Shown: positions 16,662 through 24,594, numbered from the stretch's first letter. The stretch: DNA of 64,000 nt from Streptomyces sp. CB01635 (GCF_002803065.1 NZ_NNBL01000033.1:1-64000), one strand, 5' to 3'. Made by a program: numbers and translations. The notes: generated by a model not told the origin, from the sequence alone.

Positions 16662-17127
16662 TGAGGAAGACCGGGTGGTCCGGCGCGGCCGCGGTCAGCT
16701 CCTCGTCGGTCGACTTGGCAGTGATGCCCTGGAAGTACTGGTTGACCTCCCAGCCCCACTTCTCCAGGTAGCTGCGCAGGATCGGCAGCTTCTCGTTGTC
16801 GGGCACCTCGGTCGCGGTGAACGTACGGACCTTGCGCCCGACGCGCAGCTCGCCGGCCCCGGCGACGCGCATGTTGCGCACCCACTGGGAGTGCCCGCGG
16901 GCCGAGACGATGTACTGCGCGTCCTTGTACGTGTGCGGGTTGACCGGGATGCGCTGCATCTGACCGCTCTTACGGCCGCGCACGGAGAGCTCGGCGGACC
17001 CCATCAGGCTGACGCCGTGGCGCGCGAGCCAGCCGATCACGCCGTTCAGCCGGACGTTCAGGCGGCTGCCCTTCAGGTAGTAGGGGCTGGGGGAGGAGGG
17101 CGAGCCGGACTGGGCGTTCGCGGTCAT
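16645..17127 (-). CDS. Nitroreductase-family deazaflavin (F420)-dependent oxidoreductase, DDN type
   Basis: A 160-residue split-barrel protein of the Ddn/AclJ family. The SVRGRKSGQMQRIPVNPH segment binds the F420 phosphate tail in characterised members, and YIVSARGHSQWVRNMR and the RSYLEKWGWEVNQYF tail are typical. It probably reduces quinones or xenobiotics with F420H2. ATG 17127 follows AGGAGAACCCC. It is divergent from a TetR regulator, and its upstream region holds two related palindromes, so it is probably a TetR target induced by a toxic or redox-active compound. Confidence 0.88.
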   Translation of the reverse strand: MTANAQSGSPSSPSPYYLKGSRLNVRLNGVIGWLARHGVSLMGSAELSVRGRKSGQMQRIPVNPHTYKDAQYIVSARGHSQWVRNMRVAGAGELRVGRKVRTFTATEVPDNEKLPILRSYLEKWGWEVNQYFQGITAKSTDEELTAAAPDHPVFLITIEK

Positions 17128-17190
17128 GGGGTTCTCCTGGGTGTGGGTGGTGCGACGGGGGCGCCGCTGGAGTCGGTCTCGATCTCGGTT

Positions 17191-17209
17191 GCGAGAGCAC
17201 TGCTCTCGC
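17191..17209. promoter_or_regulatory. TetR-type operator O1 (perfect 19-bp palindrome)
   Basis: GCGAGAGCA-C-TGCTCTCGC is a perfect 9-1-9 inverted repeat, 64 bases upstream of the DDN-type start, in the divergent spacer with the TetR gene. Its size and symmetry fit a TetR dimer site. Confidence 0.7.
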
Positions 17210-17243
17210 TTGAGATCAGTGTGCACGAGATCGGCGATCCAAA

Positions 17244-17262
17244 GCAAGAGCGGTGCTCTCTT
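17244..17262. promoter_or_regulatory. TetR-type operator O2 (imperfect copy of O1)
   Basis: A 19-bp sequence (GCAAGAGCG-G-TGCTCTCTT) matches the O1 palindrome at 7 of 9 positions in each arm, 53 bases from O1. It is probably a second binding site of the same regulator. Confidence 0.55.
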
Positions 17263-17277
17263 TTCTGGTCGCCGCGG

Positions 17278-17372
17278 CAGAGTGCGCCGCTCGCCACTGA
17301 GTGCACTGCTCCCAAATGAGTGCACCGATCCATAACGCGTGCATCGATCCGGAACGTGTGCACTGCTCCGAA
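17278..17372. repeat. Tandem 19-bp repeats (five units) abutting the tetR promoter
   Basis: GTGCAC or a variant (GTGCGC, GTGCAT) recurs at 17282, 17301, 17320, 17339 and 17358, exactly 19 bases apart, each followed by a C/T-G-C/A-T-C core (GCTC or GATCC). The unit length equals that of operator O1, and the unit at 17297-17315 shares GAG-GCACTGCTC with O1. The array ends 8 bases before a GACACT -10 (17380-17385), which in turn lies 6 bases before the TetR ATG. It is best read as a string of degenerate operators. Confidence 0.65.
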
Positions 17373-17391
17373 ATCGTGGGACACTGCCCGT

Positions 17392-18144
17392 ATGAGCACC
17401 ACACGAGGAGCCAGGGCCAGGGCACGGGAAGAAGTCACCGCCGCCATCAAGGACGAGGCCCGCAGACAGCTCGCGGCCGAGGGCGCCGCCAAGCTGTCCC
17501 TGCGCGCCGTCGCCCGCGAGCTGGGCATGGTCTCCTCGGCGCTCTACCGCTACTTCCCCAGCCGCGACGACCTCCTGACGGCGCTCATCATCGACGCGTA
17601 CGACTCCGTCGGTGAGGCGGCCGAGCGGGCGGACGCCGCCCTGCTCAAGAAGGCGGCGAAGAGCAGCGACAAGGCGAAGACCTCCGACAGCAGGGCCGAG
17701 GCGATCGCACCCGTGCGCCGCTGGGTCGCCGTCAGCGAAGCCGTCCGCGCCTGGGCGCTGGCCCACCCGCACGAGTACGCGCTCATCTTCGGCTCGCCCG
17801 TACCCGGATACAGCGCGCCGATGACAACCGTCCCGGCCGCGTCGCGCGTCGGGCTGCTGTTCTTCAGCATCGTCCGCGACGCCCACCAGGGCCGCGGGAT
17901 CGCCGAGCCGCCGCTCCCCGAGGAGCTGCGGCCCGAGGCCGAGCGGCTCGGCGCCGACCTGGCCCCCGACCTGCCGCCCGCGACGGTGGCCGCGCTCGTG
18001 GCCGCCTGGGCGCAGCTGTTCGGCCTGATCGGCTTCGAGCTGTTCGGCCAGTTCAACCGGGTCGTGGAGGACCGTGCCACCTTCTTCACGCACGCCGCGA
18101 CACAGCTCGCCCACGGCGTGGGCCTGGTGCTGCCCCGGGAATGA
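17392..18144 (+). CDS. TetR family transcriptional regulator
   Basis: A 250-residue TetR regulator. The HTH (LSLRAVARELGMVSSALYRYFPSRDDLL, about 36-63) is typical, followed by a TetR_C_13-like ligand domain (WRRWVAVSEAVRAWALAHPHEYALIFGSPVPGY-type segment). Compared with relatives it carries a Lys/Asp/Ser-rich insert near residue 85-100. It is divergent from the DDN-type reductase, and the spacer holds two palindromes and five tandem repeats, suggesting strong autoregulation and control of the reductase. GACACT at 17380-17385 suggests a leaderless transcript starting at the ATG. Confidence 0.9.
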   Translation: MSTTRGARARAREEVTAAIKDEARRQLAAEGAAKLSLRAVARELGMVSSALYRYFPSRDDLLTALIIDAYDSVGEAAERADAALLKKAAKSSDKAKTSDSRAEAIAPVRRWVAVSEAVRAWALAHPHEYALIFGSPVPGYSAPMTTVPAASRVGLLFFSIVRDAHQGRGIAEPPLPEELRPEAERLGADLAPDLPPATVAALVAAWAQLFGLIGFELFGQFNRVVEDRATFFTHAATQLAHGVGLVLPRE

Positions 18145-18208
18145 CATGCCCTCGGCCCGGGAGTGGAAGTCGCTGCCCCGGGCGTGACGCGCGCCGCCCG
18201 AACTGCGT

Positions 18209-18232
18209 CGTGTACTCCCCGGGGAGTACACG
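18209..18232. promoter_or_regulatory. 24-bp perfect palindrome upstream of the two-component operon
   Basis: CGTGTACTCCCC (18209-18220) and GGGGAGTACACG (18221-18232) form an uninterrupted perfect palindrome 57 bases before the histidine kinase start. Its position and symmetry fit a binding site of the NarL-type response regulator encoded downstream (autoregulation), though another regulator is possible. Confidence 0.55.
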
Positions 18233-18288
18233 TGATCACCACGCCCGGCTGACGCCCGCGACGGCGTCCGGCGTCTAGCGTTGCGGTC

Positions 18289-19581
18289 ATGGATGAGCAG
18301 CACGTACGCGGGGCCGGCGGCCCGCCCCGGACCTGGGCGGGTCCGCCGCACCTCAGGCGCTACGGGCCGCCCTGGACGGCGACCGGTGCCGCCCGGCGAG
18401 GCCACTACGGGCCGCCCTGGTGGGGTGCCTCGGGCCAGGGGCCGCGCTGGCCCTGGCGGTCCACCGTCCTGATCACCGCGTTCGTCCTCGTCGGCTCGAC
18501 CTTCGCGGCGCACGCCCAGACCGGTCGCGCCGGCCTCGACGTGTTCGCCCGCGTGCTGCTGCTCGCGAGTGGCGTTCTCCTGCTGTGGCGTCAGCGGTAC
18601 CCGGTCCTCGTGGCCTTCGGCACGGCGGCCTGCGCGACGGTCTACCTCGGCGCGGGCTACGCGTACGGGCCGGTCTTCATCACCGTGGCCGTGGGCTGTT
18701 ACGCCGCGATCGTCGCGGGGCACCGCAGAGCCGCGTGGGCGGCGGTCGGCATGTTCTGGGTGGGGCATGTCCTCGTGGCGCACTGGCTGTACGCGTATCT
18801 GCCGCCGTCGGGGGACGATGCCGCGTCCTGGGGGCAGGAGGGTTTCATCGCCGCGTGGGTCCTGGCGATCGTCGCCTTCTCCGAGCTGGTCAAAACGCGT
18901 CGCGAGCAGTGGGCGAAGGAGCGCGCCGAGCGGGAGAAGGCCGCCGGGCGACGCGCGGACGAGGAGCGTCTGCGGATCGCGCGGGAGCTGCACGACGTGC
19001 TCGCGCACTCCATCTCGGTCATCAACGTCCAGGCGGGCGTGGGTCTGGCGCTGCTCGACTCCGACCCCGAGCAGGCCCGTACCGCCCTCACCACCATCAA
19101 GTCCGCGAGCAAGGAGGCGCTGGGCGAGGTCCGCCAGGTCCTCGACACCCTCAGGACCCCGGGTGACGCGCCGCGCGCCCCCGCCCCAGGTCTCGACCGG
19201 CTCCTGGAACTCGTGGAGCAGGCGGCGAGCGCGGGCCTCACCGTCGACATCGACACGGAAGGATCCCGCACCGCGCTGCCGCCCGGCGCCGACCTCGCCG
19301 CGTTCCGCATCGTGCAGGAGGCGCTCACCAACGTCGTACGGCACTCGGAGTCGCGCAACGCGCGCGTGGAGGTGCGGTACTCGGGGACCGCGCTGTCCCT
19401 GCGCATCGACGACGACGGGCCGGCGAGCCATGAGGCGGCAGGTGGCAGCGGGAACGGGCTTGCGGGGATGCGTGAGCGGGCCGCCGCACTGGGTGGCACG
19501 ATCGAGGCGGGACCGCGGCCCGACGGCGGTTTCCGGGTGCTCGCCGAACTGCCGTTCACGCCGACGGAGGAGAACCGTTGA
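18289..19581 (+). CDS. Sensor histidine kinase, NarL/DesK-type (HisKA_3)
   Basis: A 430-residue membrane sensor kinase. A Gly/Pro/Trp-rich cytoplasmic leader (1-56) with repeated YGPPW motifs precedes several membrane helices (about 57-200). The HisKA_3 dimerisation helix carries the phospho-acceptor H235 in RELHDVLAHS, and the HATPase_c domain has N-box EALTNVVRHS and a GNGLAGM G-box. It forms an operon with the response regulator, with a 4-base overlap. The stimulus is unknown; the intramembrane sensor type often detects envelope stress. TAGCGT (18276-18281) lies 7 bases before the ATG, consistent with leaderless mRNA. Confidence 0.92.
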   Translation: MDEQHVRGAGGPPRTWAGPPHLRRYGPPWTATGAARRGHYGPPWWGASGQGPRWPWRSTVLITAFVLVGSTFAAHAQTGRAGLDVFARVLLLASGVLLLWRQRYPVLVAFGTAACATVYLGAGYAYGPVFITVAVGCYAAIVAGHRRAAWAAVGMFWVGHVLVAHWLYAYLPPSGDDAASWGQEGFIAAWVLAIVAFSELVKTRREQWAKERAEREKAAGRRADEERLRIARELHDVLAHSISVINVQAGVGLALLDSDPEQARTALTTIKSASKEALGEVRQVLDTLRTPGDAPRAPAPGLDRLLELVEQAASAGLTVDIDTEGSRTALPPGADLAAFRIVQEALTNVVRHSESRNARVEVRYSGTALSLRIDDDGPASHEAAGGSGNGLAGMRERAAALGGTIEAGPRPDGGFRVLAELPFTPTEENR

Positions 19582-20243
19582 TCCGCGTACTGCTCGCCGA
19601 CGACCAGTCGCTCGTCCGCGCCGGATTCCGGGCGCTGCTCGACGCGCAGAGCGACATCGAGGTCGCGGGGGAGGCATCCGACGGCGACGAGGCGGTGCGG
19701 CTCGTACGCGAACTGCGGCCCGACGTCGTCCTGATGGACATCCGCATGCCGGTCCTCGACGGGCTCGCCGCGACCCGCCGCATCAGCGACGACGCCGCGC
19801 TGGAAAGCGTGAAGGTCGTCATGCTGACCACCTTCGAACTGGACGAGTACGTCTTCGAGGCGATCCGCGCCGGAGCGTCCGGGTTCCTCGTCAAGGACAC
19901 CGAGCCCGAGGAACTGCTGCGTGCCGTAAGGGCGGTGGTGCACGGGGACGCGCTGCTCTCGCCGGGGGTGACCCGCCGTCTGATCGCCGAGTTCGCGGCA
20001 CGCTCCAAGGAGCCTGCGGCCGCCGGGTCGCTCGGGCAGCTCACCGAGCGCGAGCGTGAGGTGATGGCGCTGGTCGGCATCGGCCTGTCGAACGAGGAGA
20101 TCGCCCGCCGTCTCGTCGTCAGCCCGCTCACCGCGAAGACACATGTGAGCCGCACGATGGTGAAGCTCGGCGCGCGCGACCGGGCCCAACTGGTCGTGCT
20201 CGCCTACGAGTCGGGCCTCGTACGGCCCGGCTGGCTCGGCTGA
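19578..20243 (+). CDS. Response regulator, NarL/LuxR family
   Basis: A 221-residue regulator with an N-terminal receiver (acidic DD at 8-9, phosphorylated D54 in VVLMDIRMP, K106 in LVKDTEP) and a C-terminal GerE/LuxR-type HTH (LTEREREVMALVGIGLSNEEIARRL, about 153-178). The TTG start at 19578 overlaps the kinase stop (TTGA), the usual coupling. It is the cognate partner of the kinase just upstream and the most likely protein to bind the palindrome at 18209-18232. Confidence 0.93.
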   Translation: MIRVLLADDQSLVRAGFRALLDAQSDIEVAGEASDGDEAVRLVRELRPDVVLMDIRMPVLDGLAATRRISDDAALESVKVVMLTTFELDEYVFEAIRAGASGFLVKDTEPEELLRAVRAVVHGDALLSPGVTRRLIAEFAARSKEPAAAGSLGQLTEREREVMALVGIGLSNEEIARRLVVSPLTAKTHVSRTMVKLGARDRAQLVVLAYESGLVRPGWLG

Positions 20244-20270
20244 GCGGACACGCGCCGCCGACACGCGGGT

Positions 20271-20304
20271 GCGCCCGGCAGGTAGGGGACTGCCGGCCGG
20301 GCGC
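20271..20304. terminator. Terminator hairpin between response regulator and MFS gene
   Basis: GCGCCCGGC (20271-20279) pairs with GCCGGGCGC (20296-20304) around a 16-base loop that can itself fold further. It lies between convergent genes and can serve both. Confidence 0.55.
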
Positions 20305-20337
20305 AACCCATGTGTGAGGGGGTCGAGAACCTGTGGG

Positions 20338-21864
20338 TCAGTCGCGGACCGCGACACGCTCCGTACGCGCGTCGGCGCCAGCGTCCGCCTTCATCGACTC
20401 CTGCACCGGCCCCTGCTCCTGTACCGACTTCGCGATCAGGATCGTGTCCTGCGGACGACGGGTCCGCAGGCCGGTGAGGGTGATCAGCAGTCCCGCCAGG
20501 GCGATCGCGGTGACGACGACGAGACCGGGCCGGAAGCTGTCGAGGACGGCCTGCGGGGACGAGCCCTCGCCGGAGTTCGCGGTGACGACGGCCGTCACGA
20601 CGGCGAGGAAGATGGCGCCGCCGACCTGCACCGAGGTGTTGAGCAGGCCCGAGACCATGCCCTGTTCGTCGTCGTGGACGCCGTTCGTGGCCTGGATGTT
20701 GAGCGAGGGGAACACCAGGGCGCAGGCCGCGCCGATCAGGAGCATCGTCGGCAGGATGACGGACGCGTAGACCGGGTCGAGGCTGATGCGCAGGAACAGC
20801 GCGTAGCCGATCACCATGAAGGTGAAGCCCAGCGCGATCAGGCGCGGCGTGCCGAACCGGTCGACGATGGCGCCGACCTTCGTCGAGGAGAGCGCCACGA
20901 GAGCGCCCGCCGGCAGGAACGCGAGCGCGGTGTGCAGCGCGGACCAGCCGAGCAGGGACTGCATGTACAGGGTGACGAGGAACTGGAAGCCGACGTACGA
21001 GCCGAAGAACGCCATCGCGCCCAGCTGCGCCCTGATCTGTGAGCCGGAGCGCAGCACTCCGAGACGGATCAGCGGTCCCGGGGAGCGGCGCTCGATGGAG
21101 ACGAAGACCGCGAGCAGGACGGCGACGGCCAGGAAGGACAGCAGGGTCCGGGCCGAGGCCCAGCCCGCCTCCGGTGCCTGGACGACGGTGAACACGAGGA
21201 GCAGCATCGACGCGGTGCCGGTGATGGCGCCGGGGATGTCGTAGCCGCGGTGGTTCTTCTCGCGTTCGCTGTGCGGGATGAGCTTGATGCCGATGAGCAG
21301 CGCGATCACGGCGATCGGCGCGGGCAGCAGCATGGTCAGGCGCCAGCTGGCCTCGGTGAGCAGGCCGGACAGGACGAGGCCCATGGAGAAGCCGGTCGCG
21401 GCGCAGGTCGTGTAGATGGAGAGCGCGCGGTTGCGCAGCGGGCCCTCGGCGAACGTCGTGGTGATGATGGACAGGCCGGCCGGCGCGGTGAACGCGGCGC
21501 TGAGGCCCTTGATGAAGCGGCTGGCGATCAGGAGCGGCCCGGAGTCGACGAGTCCGCCGAGCAGGGACGCGAGGGCGAAGACGCCGAGGGCGATCAGGAA
21601 CACCCGGCGCCGGCCGAGCAGGTCGGCCGCTCGGCCGCCGAGCAGCAGCAGGCCGCCGTAGCCGAGGATGTAGCCGCTGACGATCCATTGCAGGGTCGAC
21701 GTGGACAGGTCGAGCTCCGAGCCGATGGACGGCAGGGCGACTCCGACCATCGACACATCGAGCGCGTCGAGGAACATCGCGGCGCAGAGGACGAGCAGTG
21801 TGCCCCACAGACGGGGGGACCAACGCTCCTGGGACGCAGGGGTGTTGGCGAGCGGAGAGGTCAT
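20338..21864 (-). CDS. MFS drug-efflux transporter, DHA2 (14-TM) family
   Basis: A 508-residue proton-driven exporter with about 14 membrane helices. Motif A-like GGRAADLLGRRRVF and the DHA2 start (FLDALDVSMVGVALPSI) are clear. The polar C-terminal tail after the last helix is cytoplasmic. It is divergent from a MarR regulator with an 87-base spacer holding GCAT-rich dyads, the standard layout of a MarR-controlled efflux pair. Natural substrates are unknown. Confidence 0.92.
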   Translation of the reverse strand: MTSPLANTPASQERWSPRLWGTLLVLCAAMFLDALDVSMVGVALPSIGSELDLSTSTLQWIVSGYILGYGGLLLLGGRAADLLGRRRVFLIALGVFALASLLGGLVDSGPLLIASRFIKGLSAAFTAPAGLSIITTTFAEGPLRNRALSIYTTCAATGFSMGLVLSGLLTEASWRLTMLLPAPIAVIALLIGIKLIPHSEREKNHRGYDIPGAITGTASMLLLVFTVVQAPEAGWASARTLLSFLAVAVLLAVFVSIERRSPGPLIRLGVLRSGSQIRAQLGAMAFFGSYVGFQFLVTLYMQSLLGWSALHTALAFLPAGALVALSSTKVGAIVDRFGTPRLIALGFTFMVIGYALFLRISLDPVYASVILPTMLLIGAACALVFPSLNIQATNGVHDDEQGMVSGLLNTSVQVGGAIFLAVVTAVVTANSGEGSSPQAVLDSFRPGLVVVTAIALAGLLITLTGLRTRRPQDTILIAKSVQEQGPVQESMKADAGADARTERVAVRD

Positions 21865-21878
21865 GCGGAGCACACTAC

Positions 21879-21904
21879 ATGCATATGCATTGACTGCAAG
21901 TGCA
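21879..21904. promoter_or_regulatory. MarR-type operator cluster
   Basis: ATGCATATGCAT (21879-21890) is a perfect palindrome, followed by TGCAAGTGCA (21895-21904), an imperfect second dyad with the same TGCA half-sites. Both are in the spacer between the divergent MFS and MarR genes, so one MarR dimer at each could silence both promoters. Confidence 0.6.
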
Positions 21905-21951
21905 TTTAATTCCGATGCAACAATGCCTGTCTTTTCTGCTACGGTGCGGTT

Positions 21952-22356
21952 ATGGCGGCGAAAAAGGCCGAGCCCGGCCTCGTGGATCAGTGGCGGGACA
22001 TCCTTGCGGTGCATGCGCGCACCATGTGCGAGCTCGATCGCGAGCTGCATCAGCACGGTCTGGGCGCCAGCGACTTCGAGGTGCTCGACGTCCTGGCCGC
22101 CGGTACGGCGGAGGACGGCAGTTCCTCCTTCCGCGTGCAGGAGATCGCCGCGCAGGTCCATCTCAGCCAGAGCGCCCTGTCGCGCCTGATCGGCCGCCTG
22201 GAGAAGGACGGCCTCCTGACGCGCGGGATGTGCCCCGAGGACCGCCGCGGCGTACGGGTCTGCCTGACGCCGAAGGGTCGCGACCTGCACACCGAGGTGC
22301 GACCGTTGCAGCGCGCGGTACTGGGGCGGATGCTCGCGGACGGCCCGAAGGGCTGA
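21952..22356 (+). CDS. MarR family transcriptional regulator
   Basis: A 134-residue winged-helix repressor. The recognition helix region FRVQEIAAQVHLSQSALSRLIGRLEKDGLLTRGMCPEDRRGVRVCLTPKG matches MarR, with the DRRG wing motif. A free Cys in MCPEDRR could be redox-sensitive. It probably represses the divergent MFS pump. TACGGT (21940-21945) 6 bases before the ATG suggests a leaderless transcript. Confidence 0.92.
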   Translation: MAAKKAEPGLVDQWRDILAVHARTMCELDRELHQHGLGASDFEVLDVLAAGTAEDGSSSFRVQEIAAQVHLSQSALSRLIGRLEKDGLLTRGMCPEDRRGVRVCLTPKGRDLHTEVRPLQRAVLGRMLADGPKG

Positions 22357-22381
22357 TCTCCGCAGATGGCCCGGCGGGTCG

Positions 22382-23119
22382 TCAGCTCCAGGTGATCCCC
22401 GACCGCTCCCGCCACAGCGCGGCCAGTGAGGCGTCGCCGGTGAGGCTCGGGAACGGCAGCCGGTTCCACAGCGACAGATAGAGCCGCGCCGCGGGACCCG
22501 ACAGCTCGCAGTCGGCCTCGCCCGCCCCGTCCCGCTCGGTGACCGGCGGCTCGTGTGAGACCCGTACGGTCCATGCCCGTTCGGCGTCGGTGGCCCGCAC
22601 GCGCAGCAGGCGCGGGGTGTCCGAGCGCACCTTGCTCCTGCCGCGCGCGTGGAAGCCGAGCAGCAGCTCCTCGATGCCGTCGACGGCGAACTCCGCGGGG
22701 ATCACGCCGGGCGTCCCGGCCAGCGCGGACTCCGCGTCCACCCGGTGGACGGTCGTCTCGTGCGCCTGCCGCCGCGCCCAGAACGCGAGCGGCGACGGCG
22801 CGGGCAGGAACGTCCAGCACTCCACGTCGGGCCGGGCGCCGGCCAGCGTCCCGACGAGCCGGCCGTGGCCCTCACGGAACCAGGCGATGAGCTCCGCGCC
22901 GTCCAGATCCGGCAGACCGTTGTCGGGGTGGTACGACGTGCGCCCCTCGGCGACGAACGCCGTGGCCCAGCGATGCACCATGCCCACGTGCCGCAGCAGG
23001 TCCCGTACGGCCCAGCCCGGGCAGGTCGGCACCTTGGCGTCGGTCCCCGCCGTCTCGGCGGCGCCGGCGAGGAGGCGGCCCTCCTCGTTGAGCGTCTCGA
23101 TGTGCTCCGCAGTCTCCAT
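22382..23119 (-). CDS. Maleylpyruvate isomerase family mycothiol-dependent enzyme
   Basis: A 245-residue DinB/MDMPI-fold protein. The N-terminal four-helix domain holds the CPGWAVRDLLRHVGMVHRWA motif and the HETTVHRVDAE motif that supply the metal histidines of mycothiol-dependent maleylpyruvate isomerase, and a C-terminal MDMPI_C/SCP2-like domain follows. It probably uses mycothiol, the actinobacterial thiol, to isomerise or detoxify a small electrophile. It starts at ATG 23119; no operon partner shows a pathway. Confidence 0.85.
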   Translation of the reverse strand: METAEHIETLNEEGRLLAGAAETAGTDAKVPTCPGWAVRDLLRHVGMVHRWATAFVAEGRTSYHPDNGLPDLDGAELIAWFREGHGRLVGTLAGARPDVECWTFLPAPSPLAFWARRQAHETTVHRVDAESALAGTPGVIPAEFAVDGIEELLLGFHARGRSKVRSDTPRLLRVRATDAERAWTVRVSHEPPVTERDGAGEADCELSGPAARLYLSLWNRLPFPSLTGDASLAALWRERSGITWS

Positions 23120-23184
23120 GGCGGGAGTCTGCCCGATGGGACCTGGCTTGAATGCGTCCTTGCGGGATGCTCGTCGCGCGCGGG

Positions 23185-24402
23185 TCAGGAGACGGCCGCG
23201 CGCCGGGTCGCGAAGCCGATCAGGGCGGCGACGCCCGCCAGTACGGCCACGCTGGTCAGCGCGGCGGGGAGCGAGAACCAGTCCGCCATGAAGCCGATCA
23301 TCGGCGGCCCGAGGAGCATGCCGCCGTAGCCGAGCGTGGACGCGGCGGCGACGCCGGTGGGTCCGGCCAGCGCGCCGGCGCGTTCGACCGCCACGGGGAA
23401 GATGTTGGCGAGACCCAGGCCTGTGACGGCGAAGCCGAGGAGCGCCAGCCACACGGTGGGGGCGAGCGAGCCGAGCAGCATGCCGACCGCGCCGGTGGCG
23501 CCGCCGAACACCAGCGTGCGGGTCCTGCCCAGGCGTTCGAGCAGCGTCGTCCCGCCGATCCGGCCGATGGTCATGGCCAGGGCGAAGCAGGAATACCCTG
23601 CCGCGGCCACGCCGGGATGGGCGTGCAGGTCCTCCTCCAGGTGCAGCGCGCCCCAGTCCGCGAGCGCGCCCTCGCCGTACGCGGTGCACAGGGCGATGAG
23701 GCCGAAGACGAGGACGAGCCCGCGCACGCGTCCGGCGGGCCGCTCGGACGCCGACGCGGGCTCGCTCCGTGTACGACTGCTGTCGTCCGGAGCCGTCGGG
23801 GCGTCGTGGCGCAGGAGCGTGGGGCCGACGGCGGCCGTGACGAGCAGGCCGACGACGGTGAGGGCGAGGAGGTGCCGGGTGGGGGAGACGTGGCCCGCGA
23901 CCAGGCCGCCGAGGCCCGCGCCGAGCATGCCGCCGAGGCTGAACGCCGCGTGGAAGCTCGGCATGACGGGGCGGCGCAGGGCGGCGACGAGGTCGACCGC
24001 GGCGCTGTTCATCGCCACGTTGATCCCGCCGTAGGCGGCGCCGAACACGAGCAGGACCAGGCCCAGGGTGAGCGCCGAGTGGGTGAGCGGAGGCAGTGCG
24101 ACGCTCAGCGCCAGGAGCACACCGCTCACCACGGTCACCGGGTGGCTGCCGAAGCGCCTGCACAGACGCCCTGTGAGCATCATCGTGATCACGGCACCCG
24201 CGGAGACGCCGAGGAGCGCGAGTCCGAGCGTGCTCGCCGAAGCGCCGGTCTGCTCCTTCACGGCGGGGATGCGGACGACCCATCCCGCGAAGATGAAGCC
24301 GTCGAGCGCGAAGAAGATCGTGAGCGCGATACGCAGGCGGGTGAGGGACGCGGTCCGCGGGCTGTCGTCCTTGACGGCCCGGAGTTTGTTTAGTGTCGGC
24401 AC
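23185..24402 (-). CDS. MFS transporter (sugar/fucose-permease-like)
   Basis: A 405-residue MFS protein with 12 predicted helices and a central Arg/Ser-rich loop. The pattern FALDGFIFAGWVVRIPAVKEQTGAS and the CFALAMTIGR segment resemble YbjJ/FucP-like transporters, so uptake of a sugar or sugar acid is possible, with efflux as the alternative. GTG 24402 is chosen because a well-spaced promoter (TTGTCC-17-TACCCT) ends 6 bases upstream; an ATG at 24423 would lie above that -10. The neighbouring DeoR-SIS-aldolase genes suggest a sugar substrate. Confidence 0.82.
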   Translation of the reverse strand: MPTLNKLRAVKDDSPRTASLTRLRIALTIFFALDGFIFAGWVVRIPAVKEQTGASASTLGLALLGVSAGAVITMMLTGRLCRRFGSHPVTVVSGVLLALSVALPPLTHSALTLGLVLLVFGAAYGGINVAMNSAAVDLVAALRRPVMPSFHAAFSLGGMLGAGLGGLVAGHVSPTRHLLALTVVGLLVTAAVGPTLLRHDAPTAPDDSSRTRSEPASASERPAGRVRGLVLVFGLIALCTAYGEGALADWGALHLEEDLHAHPGVAAAGYSCFALAMTIGRIGGTTLLERLGRTRTLVFGGATGAVGMLLGSLAPTVWLALLGFAVTGLGLANIFPVAVERAGALAGPTGVAAASTLGYGGMLLGPPMIGFMADWFSLPAALTSVAVLAGVAALIGFATRRAAVS

Positions 24403-24408
24403 AAAGTC

Positions 24409-24437
24409 AGGGTAGGGCGCCACCCCGGCCGGGACAA
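24409..24437 (-). promoter_or_regulatory. Vegetative-type promoter of the MFS gene (leaderless)
   Basis: On the minus strand TTGTCC (24437-24432) and TACCCT (24414-24409) are separated by 17 bases, and the GTG start is 6 bases after the -10, so transcription should begin at or next to the start codon. Confidence 0.6.
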
Positions 24438-24472
24438 GACGGTGCGAGGCGTGACGGCCACGACATCCGGCG

Positions 24473-24535
24473 GGTGGGCACAGGAAATGCCGGGCAGGCG
24501 CAGGGAAATGTCGGACGGGTGCGGGGAAATGGCTG
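24473..24535. repeat. Three tandem 21-bp direct repeats
   Basis: Units 24473-24493, 24494-24514 and 24515-24535 share GG-AAATG at identical phase (AAATG at 24485, 24506 and 24527) with 13-15 of 21 bases conserved between neighbours. Two helical turns of spacing would put bound proteins on one face of the DNA. They lie 36-100 bases above the MFS promoter. Confidence 0.5.
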
Positions 24536-24566
24536 CGGCCCCACCCGTCCGGGAGGGGCCGCAGCC
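24531..24566 (-). terminator. Terminator hairpin after the DeoR gene
   Basis: GGCTGCGGCCCC (24531-24542) pairs perfectly with GGGGCCGCAGCC (24555-24566) over 12 bp with a 12-base loop, 28 bases past the DeoR stop. Confidence 0.8.
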
Positions 24567-24594
24567 ATGAAAACCGTAGGTGTGGCTCGGGGCG

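Noticed and set aside
17278-17372. CRISPR-like array
   Set aside because: Units are contiguous 19-bp repeats with no spacers and no cas genes nearby. They match the adjacent operator instead.
16645-19677. Very long minus-strand open frame of about 1000 codons
   Set aside because: Only its last 160 codons (the DDN-type reductase) look like protein. The rest is antisense to the TetR and histidine kinase genes and has the composition of a shadow frame in GC-rich DNA.
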